Made by a program: the position numbers and the translations under genes. A stretch of DNA of 64,000 bases from Corbicula japonica (Eukaryota; Mollusca; Bivalvia; Venerida; Cyrenidae): positions 3,906,001-3,970,000 of the forward strand of contig JAZAYU010000005.1 of the NCBI GenBank assembly GCA_038501625.1, written 5' to 3'. The notes beneath the pieces were generated by a model that was given only the letters and a program-made list of their open reading frames with translations, did not search any database and was not told where the DNA came from. This document shows, in pieces, positions 1 to 10,940 of the stretch (positions are counted from its first letter, which is position 1; every line of letters begins with the position of its first letter).

Positions 1-582
1 TACGTTGTCATTTGAAGGAGCGAATTACCCTTCCCAAAGACATATTTTCTCTTGGTGCAGTTAGTAAATTCGAGTATATTCGAATATTTTGAGAAATATT
101 GTACAAGTTGTTGTTTCAAGGATCTTGCCATAATTAACTGAGATTACCGACCTCGAGTTAATATATTTTTGTAGCGTCTCAGTTGTTAACACAGGCTTGT
201 CTTGTTTGCAAGATGTATTTTATGGAATATTAGAGTTATGAATAGATTGCTGGCATGGGTAAATGTGTCTTGAGAAATTCAACACCATGACTGAAGCAGA
301 GATTATGAATATGCTGCCAATATCTCAAATTCCGAAAATTAACCAGTGTAAAAAAAACATTTGTGACAATAATCTCTGCAGATACATTTTCTCGTGCCAG
401 AGTCCTGTTAACTAAGGGTTGGTTTTGTTAATAATCATAATTGTTATAATAAACTCAAGGTTGTGATGGTAAGCCGTCCCAAAAAAGAGGCATAATACTT
501 AATAATCAAACATTTACATAATATGATAATGAAGATTAATTTTGTGGTGAGCCCTCCTTTTTGTTATAAGGGTGAAATATTC
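1..582. other. Unannotated left flank
   Basis: No coding exon, RNA gene or repeat terminus recognised. Confidence 0.4.
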
Positions 583-824
583 TTAACCCTTTCCTCCATA
601 GATACAGCTTTATTGCGTGGGCGAACAGTTTAGATCCTGATCAGCCGGCACGTCCGTGCCGTCTGATCAGGATCTAAACTGTTCGCTTTTTGATTCATTA
701 GGTTATTTCTGACCAAAATGCGACCAATGCAGATCCTGATCAGATGACACATCTGTGCCGACTGATCTGGATCTACACTGGTTGCACATGTGTAAAAATT
801 TGTATATATGGAGGAAAGGGTTAA
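583..824 (+). mobile_element. TTAA-MITE copy 1 (complete)
   Basis: Starts TTAACCCTTTCCTCCATA and ends with its reverse complement, both with TTAA. Contains two palindromes: a GCGAACAGTTTAGATCC-type and a GCGACCAATGCAGATCC-type, each carrying GATCAGCCGGCAC-like cores. It is the model for the copies listed below. Confidence 0.9.
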
Positions 825-1494
825 ATTACATCCATGTGAATTACAGTGATACTATAGTATCGAATCTGTGGATTAAAACTGTCTCAGAACTTTGACACAA
901 TATGAGAATTTTATTTAGAACAACAACTATATTATGATTCAAGTATATAGAACCACAAGTTGTAGGAAGTAGTGATTGTCACCTAGAAGAGGGTAGTGCA
1001 TTCCAAATTGAGATTAGACTAGTATGTTAGCTGTTAACAGCGCAGTTATGTCTTCTAGCTGTAGACAGCGCGTTAATGTCTTGAAACGTGTTTCTAGTGA
1101 CCCAGTTGCTTTATTTTCGTGAATGATAATATAAATACATGTTGTTGCATAATTTAAGAATTATAATAGCACTAGTTCTTCATATAATGATAAATCCATT
1201 TAAATCTAGGTCACTGAACTACCTTAATACTTTATATCTGCAATGATAGTGGCCTTGATTTCTTCACTCGAGATTAAAGTTTGTATTTAAAACCCAAATT
1301 GCTCGGATATTAATTATGGCATTTCTAGAAATTTTAGCAACTGGGCCACTTGTTTGTCTATTACTCGTTGTAAATTAATTTAATAATTCAAATCATGTTA
1401 GAAATTTGTACTTGGGGAAACAATGTTTTTGTCTGCAAGGTAGATTAAAATTCCATTGTTCTCACACTTCAATATGGTCACAATTGCTTAATCC

Positions 1495-1659
1495 TTAACT
1501 CCACAGATACACCATTATTACATATATGCAGTCTGATCAGGATCTACACTGTTGGCTTTTAGATTCATTAGGTAGATCCAGATCTGATGACACAAGTGTG
1601 TCATCTGATCTGGATCTACACTGGTTGCACATGCATTAAATGCATAAATATGGAGTTAA
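1495..1659 (+). mobile_element. TTAA-MITE copy 2 (diverged, deleted)
   Basis: Ends read TTAACTCCA and TGGAGTTAA; core palindromes are shortened. Confidence 0.7.
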
Positions 1660-2238
1660 GGGCTTAAAAATGAAAATCAAATTTATACCAAAGAGAAAAT
1701 CACTTTTTATTATCATTAAGCATCACAGTTTGGTCATTTACTATTAATAGGTTATCAGAAAAGATTATAGTACCTGTAATGTTAAACTTGGAAGATGTTG
1801 TTAACGGCAAACCTATAGCGTATGTGATTGTGAGATAGCTTGGCTGATTGTCAGCAGCTATTGTCGTATAAACTATATCAAGAATCATGTTTTATCACAG
1901 AGTATTTTTTATACAAGACAAAAGAAGATGCTATATAGCTTGATATATTGTAAATAGTCCTCTACTGTGTTGTCACTACAGCTTTCGTTAATACTTTGTC
2001 TTGTGGACCCTAACTGTTGAGTCAGTCTGTAATTAAAGCCTCTCGCTCACTCACTCATGTGTTATTACACAAGCTACAAAATGGAACTCCTGCTCAAGTC
2101 ATGCATTTTCATGTTGCTTTTTCTTTCTCAAAACAGTAAAACTGACAATAGCCATTTTCTTCAACAATTATGACATATGTTTTAAAATGTCTAATAGTAT
2201 CAATGAGGACTCCAACAGCTTTGAAATGGTCTATCACT

Positions 2239-2480
2239 TTAACCCTTTCCTCCATATATACACCTTTTTACGCATGTGTGACCAGTGTAGATCCAGATCA
2301 GCTGGCACATCTGTGCTGTCTGATCAGGATCTGCACTGGTCGCATTTTGGTCAGAGATAACCTAACAAATCAAAAAGCAAACAGTTTAGATCCTGATCAG
2401 ATGGCACAGATGTGCCGGCTGATCTGGATCTAAACTGTTCTCCCATGCAATGAAGGTGTATCAATGGAGGAAAGGGTTAA
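2239..2480 (-). mobile_element. TTAA-MITE copy 3 (complete)
   Basis: Both TTAACCCTTTCCTCCAT ends and both palindromes present; it is the source of a spurious 87-codon ORF. Confidence 0.9.
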
Positions 2481-2745
2481 TAAATAGTAATTTTCTTAAT
2501 TGAGATGTGTAATTAATTACAAAAAATAAACTTACAACATAGATGACTTACCCTTCATATCATATAAAACTAGATGTGTAAATTCAAGTGTTAACTGAAT
2601 TTGATTCTGAAATAACTTATACAAATTGTCAAGAGTTAAAAGTATTCCAGAATGTAGGAGTAGAAACATGTGGCTGCTTTCTATTTGTTATCATATATTT
2701 CCATTTCTAAAATATTTGCACACTTTTAAGGTTAATGTAAGAGCC

Positions 2746-2942
2746 TTAACCCATAACTCCATATGTGCGCATTTTATAACGTGTGACCAGTGTTGATCCA
2801 GACCAGCTGGCACATCCATGTTTTCTGATCAGGATCTGCACTGTTTGTTTTTTGGTCAGAAATAACCACTGATGTGCTGGCTGATCTGGATCTACACTGC
2901 TTGCCCAAGCAATGAAGGTGTTTATATGGAGAAAGGGGTTAA
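2746..2942 (-). mobile_element. TTAA-MITE copy 4
   Basis: TTAACCCATAACTCCATA start and GGAGAAAGGGGTTAA end; about 45 bp shorter than full length. Confidence 0.8.
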
Positions 2943-5929
2943 GTTTATTGTAGATCTACCTTAATTATGTCAGTTGAGATGACAATCAACACAACTTGTT
3001 TAAAAAGCGCATTTCAATGTTTCTGTGTTTATATTGGTGTTGATGCTAGCTGGGTTATATTTTCAAAAGATTTATTTGTTTGGACCAATTTATGTTACTC
3101 AGTTTCATGTTATAATGGGCCAGTATCAAGATACTTTATGTTGTCCAAATCATGACAAGTGGTTGTTTAGCATGTAAAATTTCTGTTGTCATTGTGCAAC
3201 TTCAAAATAACAATTTATGAAGACATTGGATGTTGGAAAGTAACTTACTGCAATATAATGTAGCTGCAGCTGATTGTAAACACATTATATGTTCAAACAC
3301 ATGAAGTGCTTGCATTTTTGTAACTTTTATCTTTGTCACATTCTAACTCATGTACACTTGCAAATTTTTTGTTGCGAACAAGTTTTGTGTAGATTGTTGT
3401 AATTTTTTTTCTTATTCCGAGTTGTTCATTTTGTTGATATACAGATGTATAATATGGTTGTTTTTCCCTTATTACCTGTAACTGTGTAAATGTTATCTAA
3501 TTTTATTGTTTTACTCTTTTGAGTAGAAGTTTTCAGTATTAATTAGAGCCCTACTTATATATTTTCCCTTCACTATATTATGTTGAAGTTTGCTATTTTT
3601 TCTTAAAAGTTGATTAGTACTGTTTATTTTGTCAGATTTTCTAAAATAGTGTAATTTTGTGCCTGCCAACAAATGTAAGCATTTATAATAAGTTTATTTT
3701 GGTTAAGCAAATTGTTATGTTTGGACTAAGGGAAGTTGCAATGTAAAATAAGAAACCAATGGTTCGAGTGAAAAATCTACCAACCAAATTAACTGTATGT
3801 GTTCAGCCATATTTCAAGTTTTCCATACCAGTTAATAAAGACCAGAGACTGGGTGGGTCTTCCCAAAAATCAAACATTTTCAAAACTTACCAAATTGCAT
3901 GCTTAGACGCCACAGAAATTCATGGCATTTTCATAAAAATTCGCCTTTTATCATTCAGCCAGAACTTTTAGAAATGATTGGTTTGAAACTACTTCAATCA
4001 TTTCTTCTCGATCTAAAGTTTACCACTCTCCTTATTACCCAAGTTGACTTAAACATGTAGCTGAGCATATACAGAAATATTTGTTATCCTAAATTATTGA
4101 TTTATCCTACAGAAAATTGTAACATCACTGATATTTTTATGGAAGTTTAACAAAAAGGTTATGTTCCGGTCAGGGTAAGAAGTATGGTTTCTTTTCTAGT
4201 CCAGTTGTGCATATTATTAAGTTTAACTTTGTACAAGGTTTGCATTTTGATATACTAATATATCACTTTATTCAGCTAAATTGTCACATAATAACCGTCA
4301 TGTTTACTACTTTGATTGTTTTGATCTGGAAAGTAAATGTATACTGAAAGGAAAATCTAATGCATTTTTCACTTAAAAATGTAGAAATTGTTACTTACTG
4401 TACAGACAGAAAATGACCCCACCCATAATTCAGATTTGTACTTTGTTGCATACAAACCACTTGTGTAATTGAACTTTCTTAGTGGTTTAAACATTATCAC
4501 TGACAGAGTTAAGTTTACTAACCTTTAGTTCAGTCAGTATTTAGCTTAAATTGCAGATAGAATTTAATGAATTACATGTATGTATAAAGTTGAAAATGTT
4601 TCCCTTTAAAGAAAAATACAGTTGACAACCAAGAATTAAAGAAGCATCTCCATGTATATGCTCAAAACTGGATACCATCTTACTTCAAAATAACTTCCAG
4701 GAGCATGCCTTTGGACCCCAGGGGTGCATGCCCTTGGATCCTTGGTTCTCAATCAACTTACACCCTTGATGTTGGGATGTAAAACTGAATATCCAAAATG
4801 TGTATTTCTTTTGTTTTTCAGTATATTCCAGGCACATTATCATTGCTTAGAAAGCTTTGCAGGTCAGCCTCCCTTTGGTTACTTAAAACTTGTTTAATTT
4901 ATGAACTTGTGGATTTTGTTCTGTGTTGTACTATTTATTGTTTTGAGAATTTGTGCAATTTCTTACAAGAATGCAATACTGGTCTCCACCGAAAACTGTC
5001 TCTTAAACTGAAGTAAAATATGTAAATACTCTATAAACCCAAAATGTAAACTACTGTATAAATACTGTCACTTTGTACCAAGAACAAGTAGATACATTTC
5101 TGTTGTGTTTTCCAGATTGCAAATGATTTGTAGAAACAGAAAGTTACTATTTATTTTTATGGCTGAATGAAAACCCAAGTTTGTTTTCCTAGTCCAACAT
5201 CAAGTAAGAGCATGTTTGATCTAAATTTATTTTCTGAACAGTTCCGCATTTTTTGGTCAGACTGCAAACTTTTGCATATCATAATCAAGTTTCAGCCAGT
5301 ACTTGGGTAATCATTCTGCTTCCATGTGTATAGTTATTTAATGCTGCATGTACCTAAGAAAGCTTGTATTTATTGCAGAGTATTGTATAATCATTCCATG
5401 TTCAGCACGACTCCATGAACCGTGTAGATAGTGTTATGTAGACTATCTTCAAAGACATTTTATCATTTCATGTTTGTCATCAACTTTCATCTTTTGATAT
5501 AATTTTTGGAGAATAAAATGTTAACAAATGTAATGACTCTTTTTTTTGTTGCACATTGAAGATGTCCTTATGCACAGTATGATCTGTTTACACCTGAAGA
5601 TTGGTCATACCAGTATTATGTTGTCCAAACACGACTTTGATCATCAACTGAATCCAGCATAATTAGTATGGATACTGGTCATGATCAGTAAATGGCCCCT
5701 AATAAATTGTTATTATGGGTGAAATTTTTAAGATTCTGTATAGTCAATAGTTTCTCAATCTTCATATATCGCATGTGATTTTTTATTTCTCTGGGTAATA
5801 ATTTAGTTGTAAGAGAAAGGTAAATAAATCTTAAACAAATCTGAAACATCTGAATCACATGATGCAACTTCAACCACTCAGAACAAAAACATCAACTATT
5901 TCTCTATATCCTAAATTAGTATTTCTGAT
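2943..5929. other. Long non-coding stretch, possibly a 3' UTR from the left
   Basis: About 3 kb free of recognised transposons and coding exons, an island in a repeat-dense window. It includes AATAAA at about 5513 followed by T/GT-rich sequence, which would suit the 3' end of a plus-strand gene whose coding part lies outside the window. This is only a suggestion; short ORFs here show no family signature. Confidence 0.25.
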
Positions 5930-6048
5930 CAAGAGACAAACCGTATAGATCCTGATCAGACTGCAAGGATAAAAGACACAAAAGTCTGATCTGGATCTAC
6001 ACTGGTGGCAAATGGAATATAAGCCAAATCAATGGAATAAAGGGTTAA
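5930..6048. mobile_element. TTAA-MITE fragment 5
   Basis: Right half only, ending AAAGGGTTAA; left end lost. Confidence 0.6.
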
Positions 6049-6245
6049 GTAATGTTTCATTTTCTTTTTAAGATTTGGAACTACTGAACTGATTACTTAC
6101 ATAGGACTACTATTAAACAAGTAAATCTGTGAGCTTATGCTCACTAGTGATACCCCAGCTGTGAGAAATATTACTTTAAAAATGTAATAAGCATTTTTCA
6201 ATGAAGATGCCCTTTTGTTTAAGTAATGCACCTATATAGTGATTA

Positions 6246-6537
6246 AGGTGCCCTTTGGATTGTATAGTAACAAAATCTAAAAATAGTCGGTTAACACAAA
6301 GTAGACGAGCAAGGAGCATAAAATCGCTTTACACCTTATGGGACTACAGGATAAAGCAATATGCAAAATATCAGGCTGCTGCATGTTAGAAAACTGCCAC
6401 AGTAAATAAAGATGCCCTTTGGATTGTGTAGCACACCTGTATAGTAACAAAATCTAAAAAAAATCGATGAACAGGAAGTAGATGAGCAAGGAGCATAAAA
6501 TTGCTTTACAGCATAAGGGACTATAGGATAAAGCAAT
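6246..6537. repeat. Tandem duplication of about 160 bp
   Basis: The block at about 6246-6357 (GCCCTTTGGATTGTATAGTA to GGATAAAGCAATA) recurs at about 6412-6539 with modest divergence, including GAGCAAGGAGCATAAAAT and CTTTACA segments in the same order. Confidence 0.75.
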
Positions 6538-6540
6538 AGG

Positions 6541-6800
6541 GACGTCCGTGGATGAGTGGTTAAGGGTTCCGATTGAGAATCACTTGCCCTTCACCACTGA
6601 GTTCGAGACCTACCAGGGTCAAGATCATTCATGTGAGAAAGCTTGCCAGCTAGCTTGCGGAACGTCGGTGGTTCTACTCAGGTGCCCGCTCAGGCCTGAC
6701 AAGGGGCATCTGGGGTCTTACTCCCATCATGTAAAGCTGGTATTCCAAATGGGCCTAAGAAGCAATAAGCTTAGCATCTGCTGATGTTATATATGCTAAG
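6541..6800 (+). mobile_element. tRNA-derived SINE
   Basis: Internal RNA polymerase III promoter: A box TGGATGAGTGG at 6549-6559 and B box GTTCGAGACC at 6601-6610, in a tRNA-like head with the spacing of long-variable-arm (Leu/Ser-type) tRNAs. The body carries CGGTGGTTCTACTCAGGTGC and GGGGCATCTGGGGTCTT, which resemble a conserved central domain found in invertebrate SINEs. No poly-A tail or target duplication was identified. An ORF across it is spurious. Confidence 0.7.
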
Positions 6801-7067
6801 AAAACTGTGACAAAAATTTTGCTACGGATGAACAGAATCACAGACGGAAAAACGGAATAGGGTAAAAAAAGTATAACCCCCTCTTCTTCGAAGCAGGGGT
6901 ATAATTATACCATAAAGTTTATTTCAAGACTCAAAGGTGTGGAAATGAATGTGACATTTAACGCCCCTATATTTAAGTTTTAACTTAGGTTTGGGCATTT
7001 TTAAATACTGTTAAACTTTCATGACTGCAAGATCAACCAAACCCAACATAATTTCCAAACTTCATTA

Positions 7068-7073
7068 TTTATT
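7068..7073 (-). promoter_or_regulatory. TMEM70 polyadenylation signal
   Basis: On the minus strand AATAAA lies about 18 bp after the stop codon and is followed about 25 bp later by a GT-rich stretch (TGTTGGGTTTGGTTG), giving a very short 3' UTR. Another AATAAA occurs near 6918-6923 on the same strand. Confidence 0.5.
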
Positions 7074-7090
7074 TTCAACAAATCAAGCAA

Positions 7091-8023
7091 TCAACGCATT
7101 TTACTATTTTGTTTTTGTTTCACAGCATTGTCCTTATCATCGTCATCATCATCATCATACATGAGATGCCTTGAAAGAATAGGAGTTTCTTTTTTCTCCA
7201 CTTTCTGCAGTTTTTCCTTTTCATCTTCATCCTCAAACAGTCCAAACTTTTTCTTCTTTTTCTCCATCACTTTCTTTGTTTTGCTTCCACCAGTGATGTC
7301 CATAGGTTTGTCGAAACCAATCATATGTCTATAGATTTCCTTTCCTCGGAAATCTTCAGCTACAATAAAGAAAGCCTTGTTTCTAATAAGATGTGTGGTA
7401 AACATCCTTGGAGCAAATGGTATTTCAACATCCTCTGCTTTGTATTCCCACTCTCTCCTCCGCAGAAAAAAACTCCTGTAAGCAAGAGTGAAAACTTTAG
7501 TTTCCTCGTTGAAATATATGTCAGAGACATACTTCTTTGTAACGAAATGCACCAAAGCTGGTGTGAAAAACACAACGGCACTTATCGTTCCCATCAGTCC
7601 AGCTTTGAATACCAGATCCTCCTTCGCTGCAGAGAGAACAAATGGCTGTGCCAACAATGCCAGTAAACTTGTGCTAAGTGACAGCATCTTTAGGCCTTTT
7701 ACATTACGAGCCATACCACCTGTATATACAAGGACTCCTTTCTTTTGATGAAACAATGGCATGCCGCTCTCAGGATCAATGTTTTCAGAGGCATTTGTCT
7801 TCAAAGTTCTCACACTACAGTGTTTTGCAATACTATCATATTCAGTAAGTCTGGTTCTAGAGTTTGTATGGAAACCAAAGGAGTTCAGAATTTTTTGCTT
7901 TTTTAAATTCCCTGGCAAACGGTTTCTCCGTAGTATGTTGGTAACTTGTCCATCCACAAATGCAACCAACTGTATACAAACTCTACCCTGCATCACTGGT
8001 TGTAGCTTTGTGAAGACAGCCAT
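7091..8023 (-). CDS. TMEM70: TMEM70 homologue, mitochondrial assembly factor
   Basis: A 310-residue protein of the TMEM70 family. In vertebrates this inner-membrane protein assists assembly of ATP synthase (c-ring) and complex I. Seen here: a basic, hydroxylated N-terminus with little acidity, fitting a mitochondrial presequence (roughly residues 1-45); the signature VLVYTGGMARNVKGLK at 97-112; two membrane segments at about 113-131 and 141-162; TPALVHFVTKKYV after the second; and HMIGFDK at 233-239 (HLMGYDK in human). The C-terminal tail is longer than usual and very charged, with a lysine run near 255-259 and seven aspartates at 290-296. The start is set by an in-frame TAA 12 bp upstream. 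The reading frame has no intron, unlike the vertebrate gene. An upstream 5' UTR intron cannot be excluded. Confidence 0.92.
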   Translation of the reverse strand: MAVFTKLQPVMQGRVCIQLVAFVDGQVTNILRRNRLPGNLKKQKILNSFGFHTNSRTRLTEYDSIAKHCSVRTLKTNASENIDPESGMPLFHQKKGVLVYTGGMARNVKGLKMLSLSTSLLALLAQPFVLSAAKEDLVFKAGLMGTISAVVFFTPALVHFVTKKYVSDIYFNEETKVFTLAYRSFFLRRREWEYKAEDVEIPFAPRMFTTHLIRNKAFFIVAEDFRGKEIYRHMIGFDKPMDITGGSKTKKVMEKKKKKFGLFEDEDEKEKLQKVEKKETPILSRHLMYDDDDDDDKDNAVKQKQNSKMR

Positions 8024-9300
8024 ATCGGGTAGTTAATTTATTTTCTCAATTCTATCTAAAAATACAAAAACAAAATTATTGAACCATGTTAAGGAAGTTG
8101 TAAAAGCATATATAGTAATGTTTATGACAATGCAAAAATTATCAGTGATTTTCACTTTCACTGTCAGGGGCAGAGTTTGTGTGTGGGACTGATTGCAATG
8201 TGAATCAAGGATAAGGGGAACTGAAAGGAAAATATTTAAGAAGAATGTATGAATAGGTACAGTTTCAGCACGGCAAGCTGTAGGTCAGAGATTCCAGTCC
8301 TGGTTGAATCTAACTTACTGAAACTAAATTTCAGTTGCTGACACTTTTCCATACCAATTTCAGTGCCTTTTGCAAAAAAGACCATTTTTAAGAACTTAAG
8401 ACCTGCAAAGTGTGAATTATTAGTATCTTTTTAAAAGCATTTATGTAATTTCTCTGCAGTCTAACTTAATAAGTGTGCTTGATTCGGGATATGGTTTTTC
8501 AAGACCATAATTGAACTGAAATTATAACACTGAACTGAAATGATGACCGCCAAATTTTATGTATATATCCGCCTTCTATTCCAATCCGACTACTAAGACA
8601 CTTGATGCAGCAAACGACCTTCGAACTTCCTTACCATTATTTTTACTATTTCTGTAAAACATTTTTCAAGAGCTTTGGCCAGTAACAGAAGAAAAGGAAT
8701 CAATATTTCCAGGGTGTTTTACCTCCTTACTCTCTGTGTCAACTCCAAAAAACAAAAGAATTTTAAGAAACTTTAAACATTTTCGACCCTGCCGGCCATT
8801 GAAGGAGAGGTAAAAGACTCTTACTTAGTATACTCATCCTGCTTGAGCAGTAGACTTTGACACAGTCCTTTATATTGATTAAAGGCGACAACGAGAAATT
8901 ACAGACGCTTATAATTAGTCATTTACAAACTCATCAAGTTTCTAAATATATTTCAGTTTCAGGTACCAAGATCGTTTCATAATTGACAAGTACTATCATG
9001 ACCATCGCAGAATGAAAGAACTAACAATATGTAAGTGAGTTATATACCAAGTACACTAGGCGCTAGTCTCAATAATTTAACTGCAAGCACAGACCCATTA
9101 TAATTCTGACTTTTTATAGATGTCTGTCCTTTACGTCTCAAGCAGTTAGGATAAAACTGTGGTGGAAAACAATGAAAACGATTCTTTTTATTCAAACATA
9201 TTTTTACAAACCCGGGAGGCTGTACGCGAAGTAAAAAACGCATTAAATAGGAGGGGCATTTAAAAGGAGTTTTAATCAGTGTGGTGCTGACGTTGTAGGC
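8024..9300. other. TMEM70 upstream region, no gene recognised
   Basis: AT-rich sequence without convincing ORFs or repeat ends. It should contain the TMEM70 promoter and 5' UTR, but I see no motif that fixes a start site. Confidence 0.4.
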
Positions 9301-9318
9301 GGAATATATCTGTACTAA

Positions 9319-9779
9319 TAGTCAGTTCTCCATTTCAAAGCATTTCCCCTTTACTCAGATACACTTTTCAAGTCGCTGAATCCACACGGAAAATCCATAG
9401 CGGAAGGAATCTTTGGGTATAGTGTTTTGGCTCTAGAAAAGAGCGCTGCCGATTTAAAGCAGCGACCTCTCAGTAGTTCTTAATTTATGGGTTCATAGTT
9501 CTTACTGTATTGGCTGAGCCAAAATTCACATGGAGCAAGGTCAGGGCTGTATGGAAGATGTGAAAGATTTATAATACTTTTGTTGTCGCTAAGGTAAGAG
9601 CGAACCGAGGTTGATTTATGGGCAGGTGTTTTGTCATTGAGGAGCTTTGATTCTACACACGCCGGTACGTGGACGGGCTGTAGCATAATGCTTAAAATAT
9701 TCCAAAAGAACGGAATCCCGGTAAGACTCCGGTGATTCCCTCTGGTACAGGAACTCCAGCCACAAATCCCTTGCATCAA
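9319..9779 (-). pseudogene. mariner-family transposase pseudogene (C-terminal part)
   Basis: The minus strand encodes LLNDKTPAHKS, then LPYSPDLAPCEFWLSQ, the second and third catalytic blocks of a mariner DDD transposase. The third acidic residue is Glu where mariner has Asp, and one residue is inserted between the blocks. After a frame change at about 9480, IPKDSFRYGFSVWIQRLEKC and VKGKCFEMEN match the mariner C-terminal region and are interrupted by stop codons. No N-terminal helix-turn-helix or terminal repeats were found. Confidence 0.8.
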
Positions 9780-9809
9780 AAATAGTGCATACTTAATTTA
9801 TGGCGGCTT

Positions 9810-9968
9810 TTATATATCAATTTAATATTACATCCAGTCAACTACACGTCAAACTTTTTGTTATTATATATCAATTTAATATTACATCCAGTCAACTATG
9901 TGACAAACTTTTTGATATTAGTATATATCAATTTAATATTACATCCAGTCAATTAGGGCCAAACTTTT
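9810..9968. repeat. Tandem repeat, three units of about 54 bp
   Basis: ATATATCAATTTAATATTAC followed by ATCCAGTCAA recurs three times with AAACTTTTT ends; the 95-codon ORF over it is periodic and not a gene. Confidence 0.85.
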
Positions 9969-10241
9969 TATTCTGCATATATCTATTCAGACCACAATTT
10001 TATGATTTTTTAAGCGACTGTACATGTATTTATCTTTATTTTGTATTTGATGTCCATTTCGCAACGACTAAAAGTATGTTAAAATGATACTAGTCACTCG
10101 ATCATATCTTCAGTGTTAATTTTTTTTTCAAGTTTGTTGTACAGTTATTTACCAATTGCATGTTCATGTGCATAAATAATTGTTATAACTTGTATATGAA
10201 TTAGTTTCTTTTTTTACTGATCCATATTTGCTACATATACA

Positions 10242-10490
10242 TTTACCTTACAATGGTGAACCACCTAATAAACGCAAACAACTAAATAAAGTTTGATCAC
10301 TTTTAATTTTATGTTCAAAAGATACCTTTCAGCAATGATACAAAAGATGCAAATAAATCATGTAAATGTAGGCTGTATCTGGGCTATGCACGATGATTTC
10401 AGGATAAAATCTTTTGAACATAAAATTAAAAGTGATCAAACTTTATTTAGTTGTTTGCCTTTATTATGTGGTTCACCATTGTAAGGTAAA
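10242..10490. repeat. Long inverted repeat (82-bp arms)
   Basis: Left arm 10242-10323 (TTTACCTTACAATGGTGAACC-type start) is the near-exact reverse complement of 10409-10490; the loop is about 85 bp. The loop also contains sequence that recurs inverted at about 10605-10630 and 10916-10938. Confidence 0.85.
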
Positions 10491-10599
10491 TTGTCACGCC
10501 TTAATTTCACAAATGCATTTGAAACTAGCAGACTTGAACCCTCCAATTTACACAGGCCAGGAGATGAAGGATCCAAGTACAGTTAAAAGCCAATGCGTT

Positions 10600-10830
10600 T
10601 CCCGCATATAGCCCAGATACAGCCTACATATAGCCCAAATACAACCCACATATAGCCCACGTACAACTCACATATAGCCCAGATACAGCCCATATGGGTC
10701 CCATATAGGACCCATATAGGACCAACATGTAGCCCATATGGGACCCACATGTAGCCCATATGGGTCCTAAATGGGCTGCCCATATGGGACCCATATTTAT
10801 CCCGGTTGCAAAACCCAAATGGGGCCCATA
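10600..10830. repeat. Minisatellite built on CCCATATGGG / TAGCCCA units
   Basis: About 230 bp of short degenerate units, first TATAGCCCAGATACAGCC-like, then CCCATATGGGACCCATAT-like. The palindromic unit creates tryptophan- and glycine-rich ORFs on both strands, which are repeat artefacts. Confidence 0.85.
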
Positions 10831-10940
10831 TATACTTTTGCTTGCTGGGTTTATGGCGGCTTTTGTGATAAGAGCTCTACGTGGAATTTTGGGCCATTCA
10901 CTGTGTACATGTATTTTTATCCTGAAATCATCGTGCATAT

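Noticed and set aside
2170..2433. Plus-strand ORF of 87 codons with DPDQ / LIRICTGR phrases, and many similar ORFs through the window
   Set aside because: All lie inside TTAA-MITE copies; the shared peptide arises from the repeat's palindromes and appears on both strands.
6541..6612. A functional tRNA gene
   Set aside because: A and B boxes are present but acceptor and anticodon stems do not pair convincingly, and the sequence continues into a SINE body.
6548..6784. 78-codon plus-strand ORF
   Set aside because: Lies within the tRNA-derived SINE and contains its polymerase III promoter boxes.
7128..8036. Several plus-strand ORFs of 68-113 codons
   Set aside because: Antisense shadows of the TMEM70 reading frame, including serine runs opposite the aspartate-coding run.
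9800..10087. 95-codon ORF with three YQFNITSSQL repeats
   Set aside because: Matches the three-unit 54-bp tandem repeat and has no other support.
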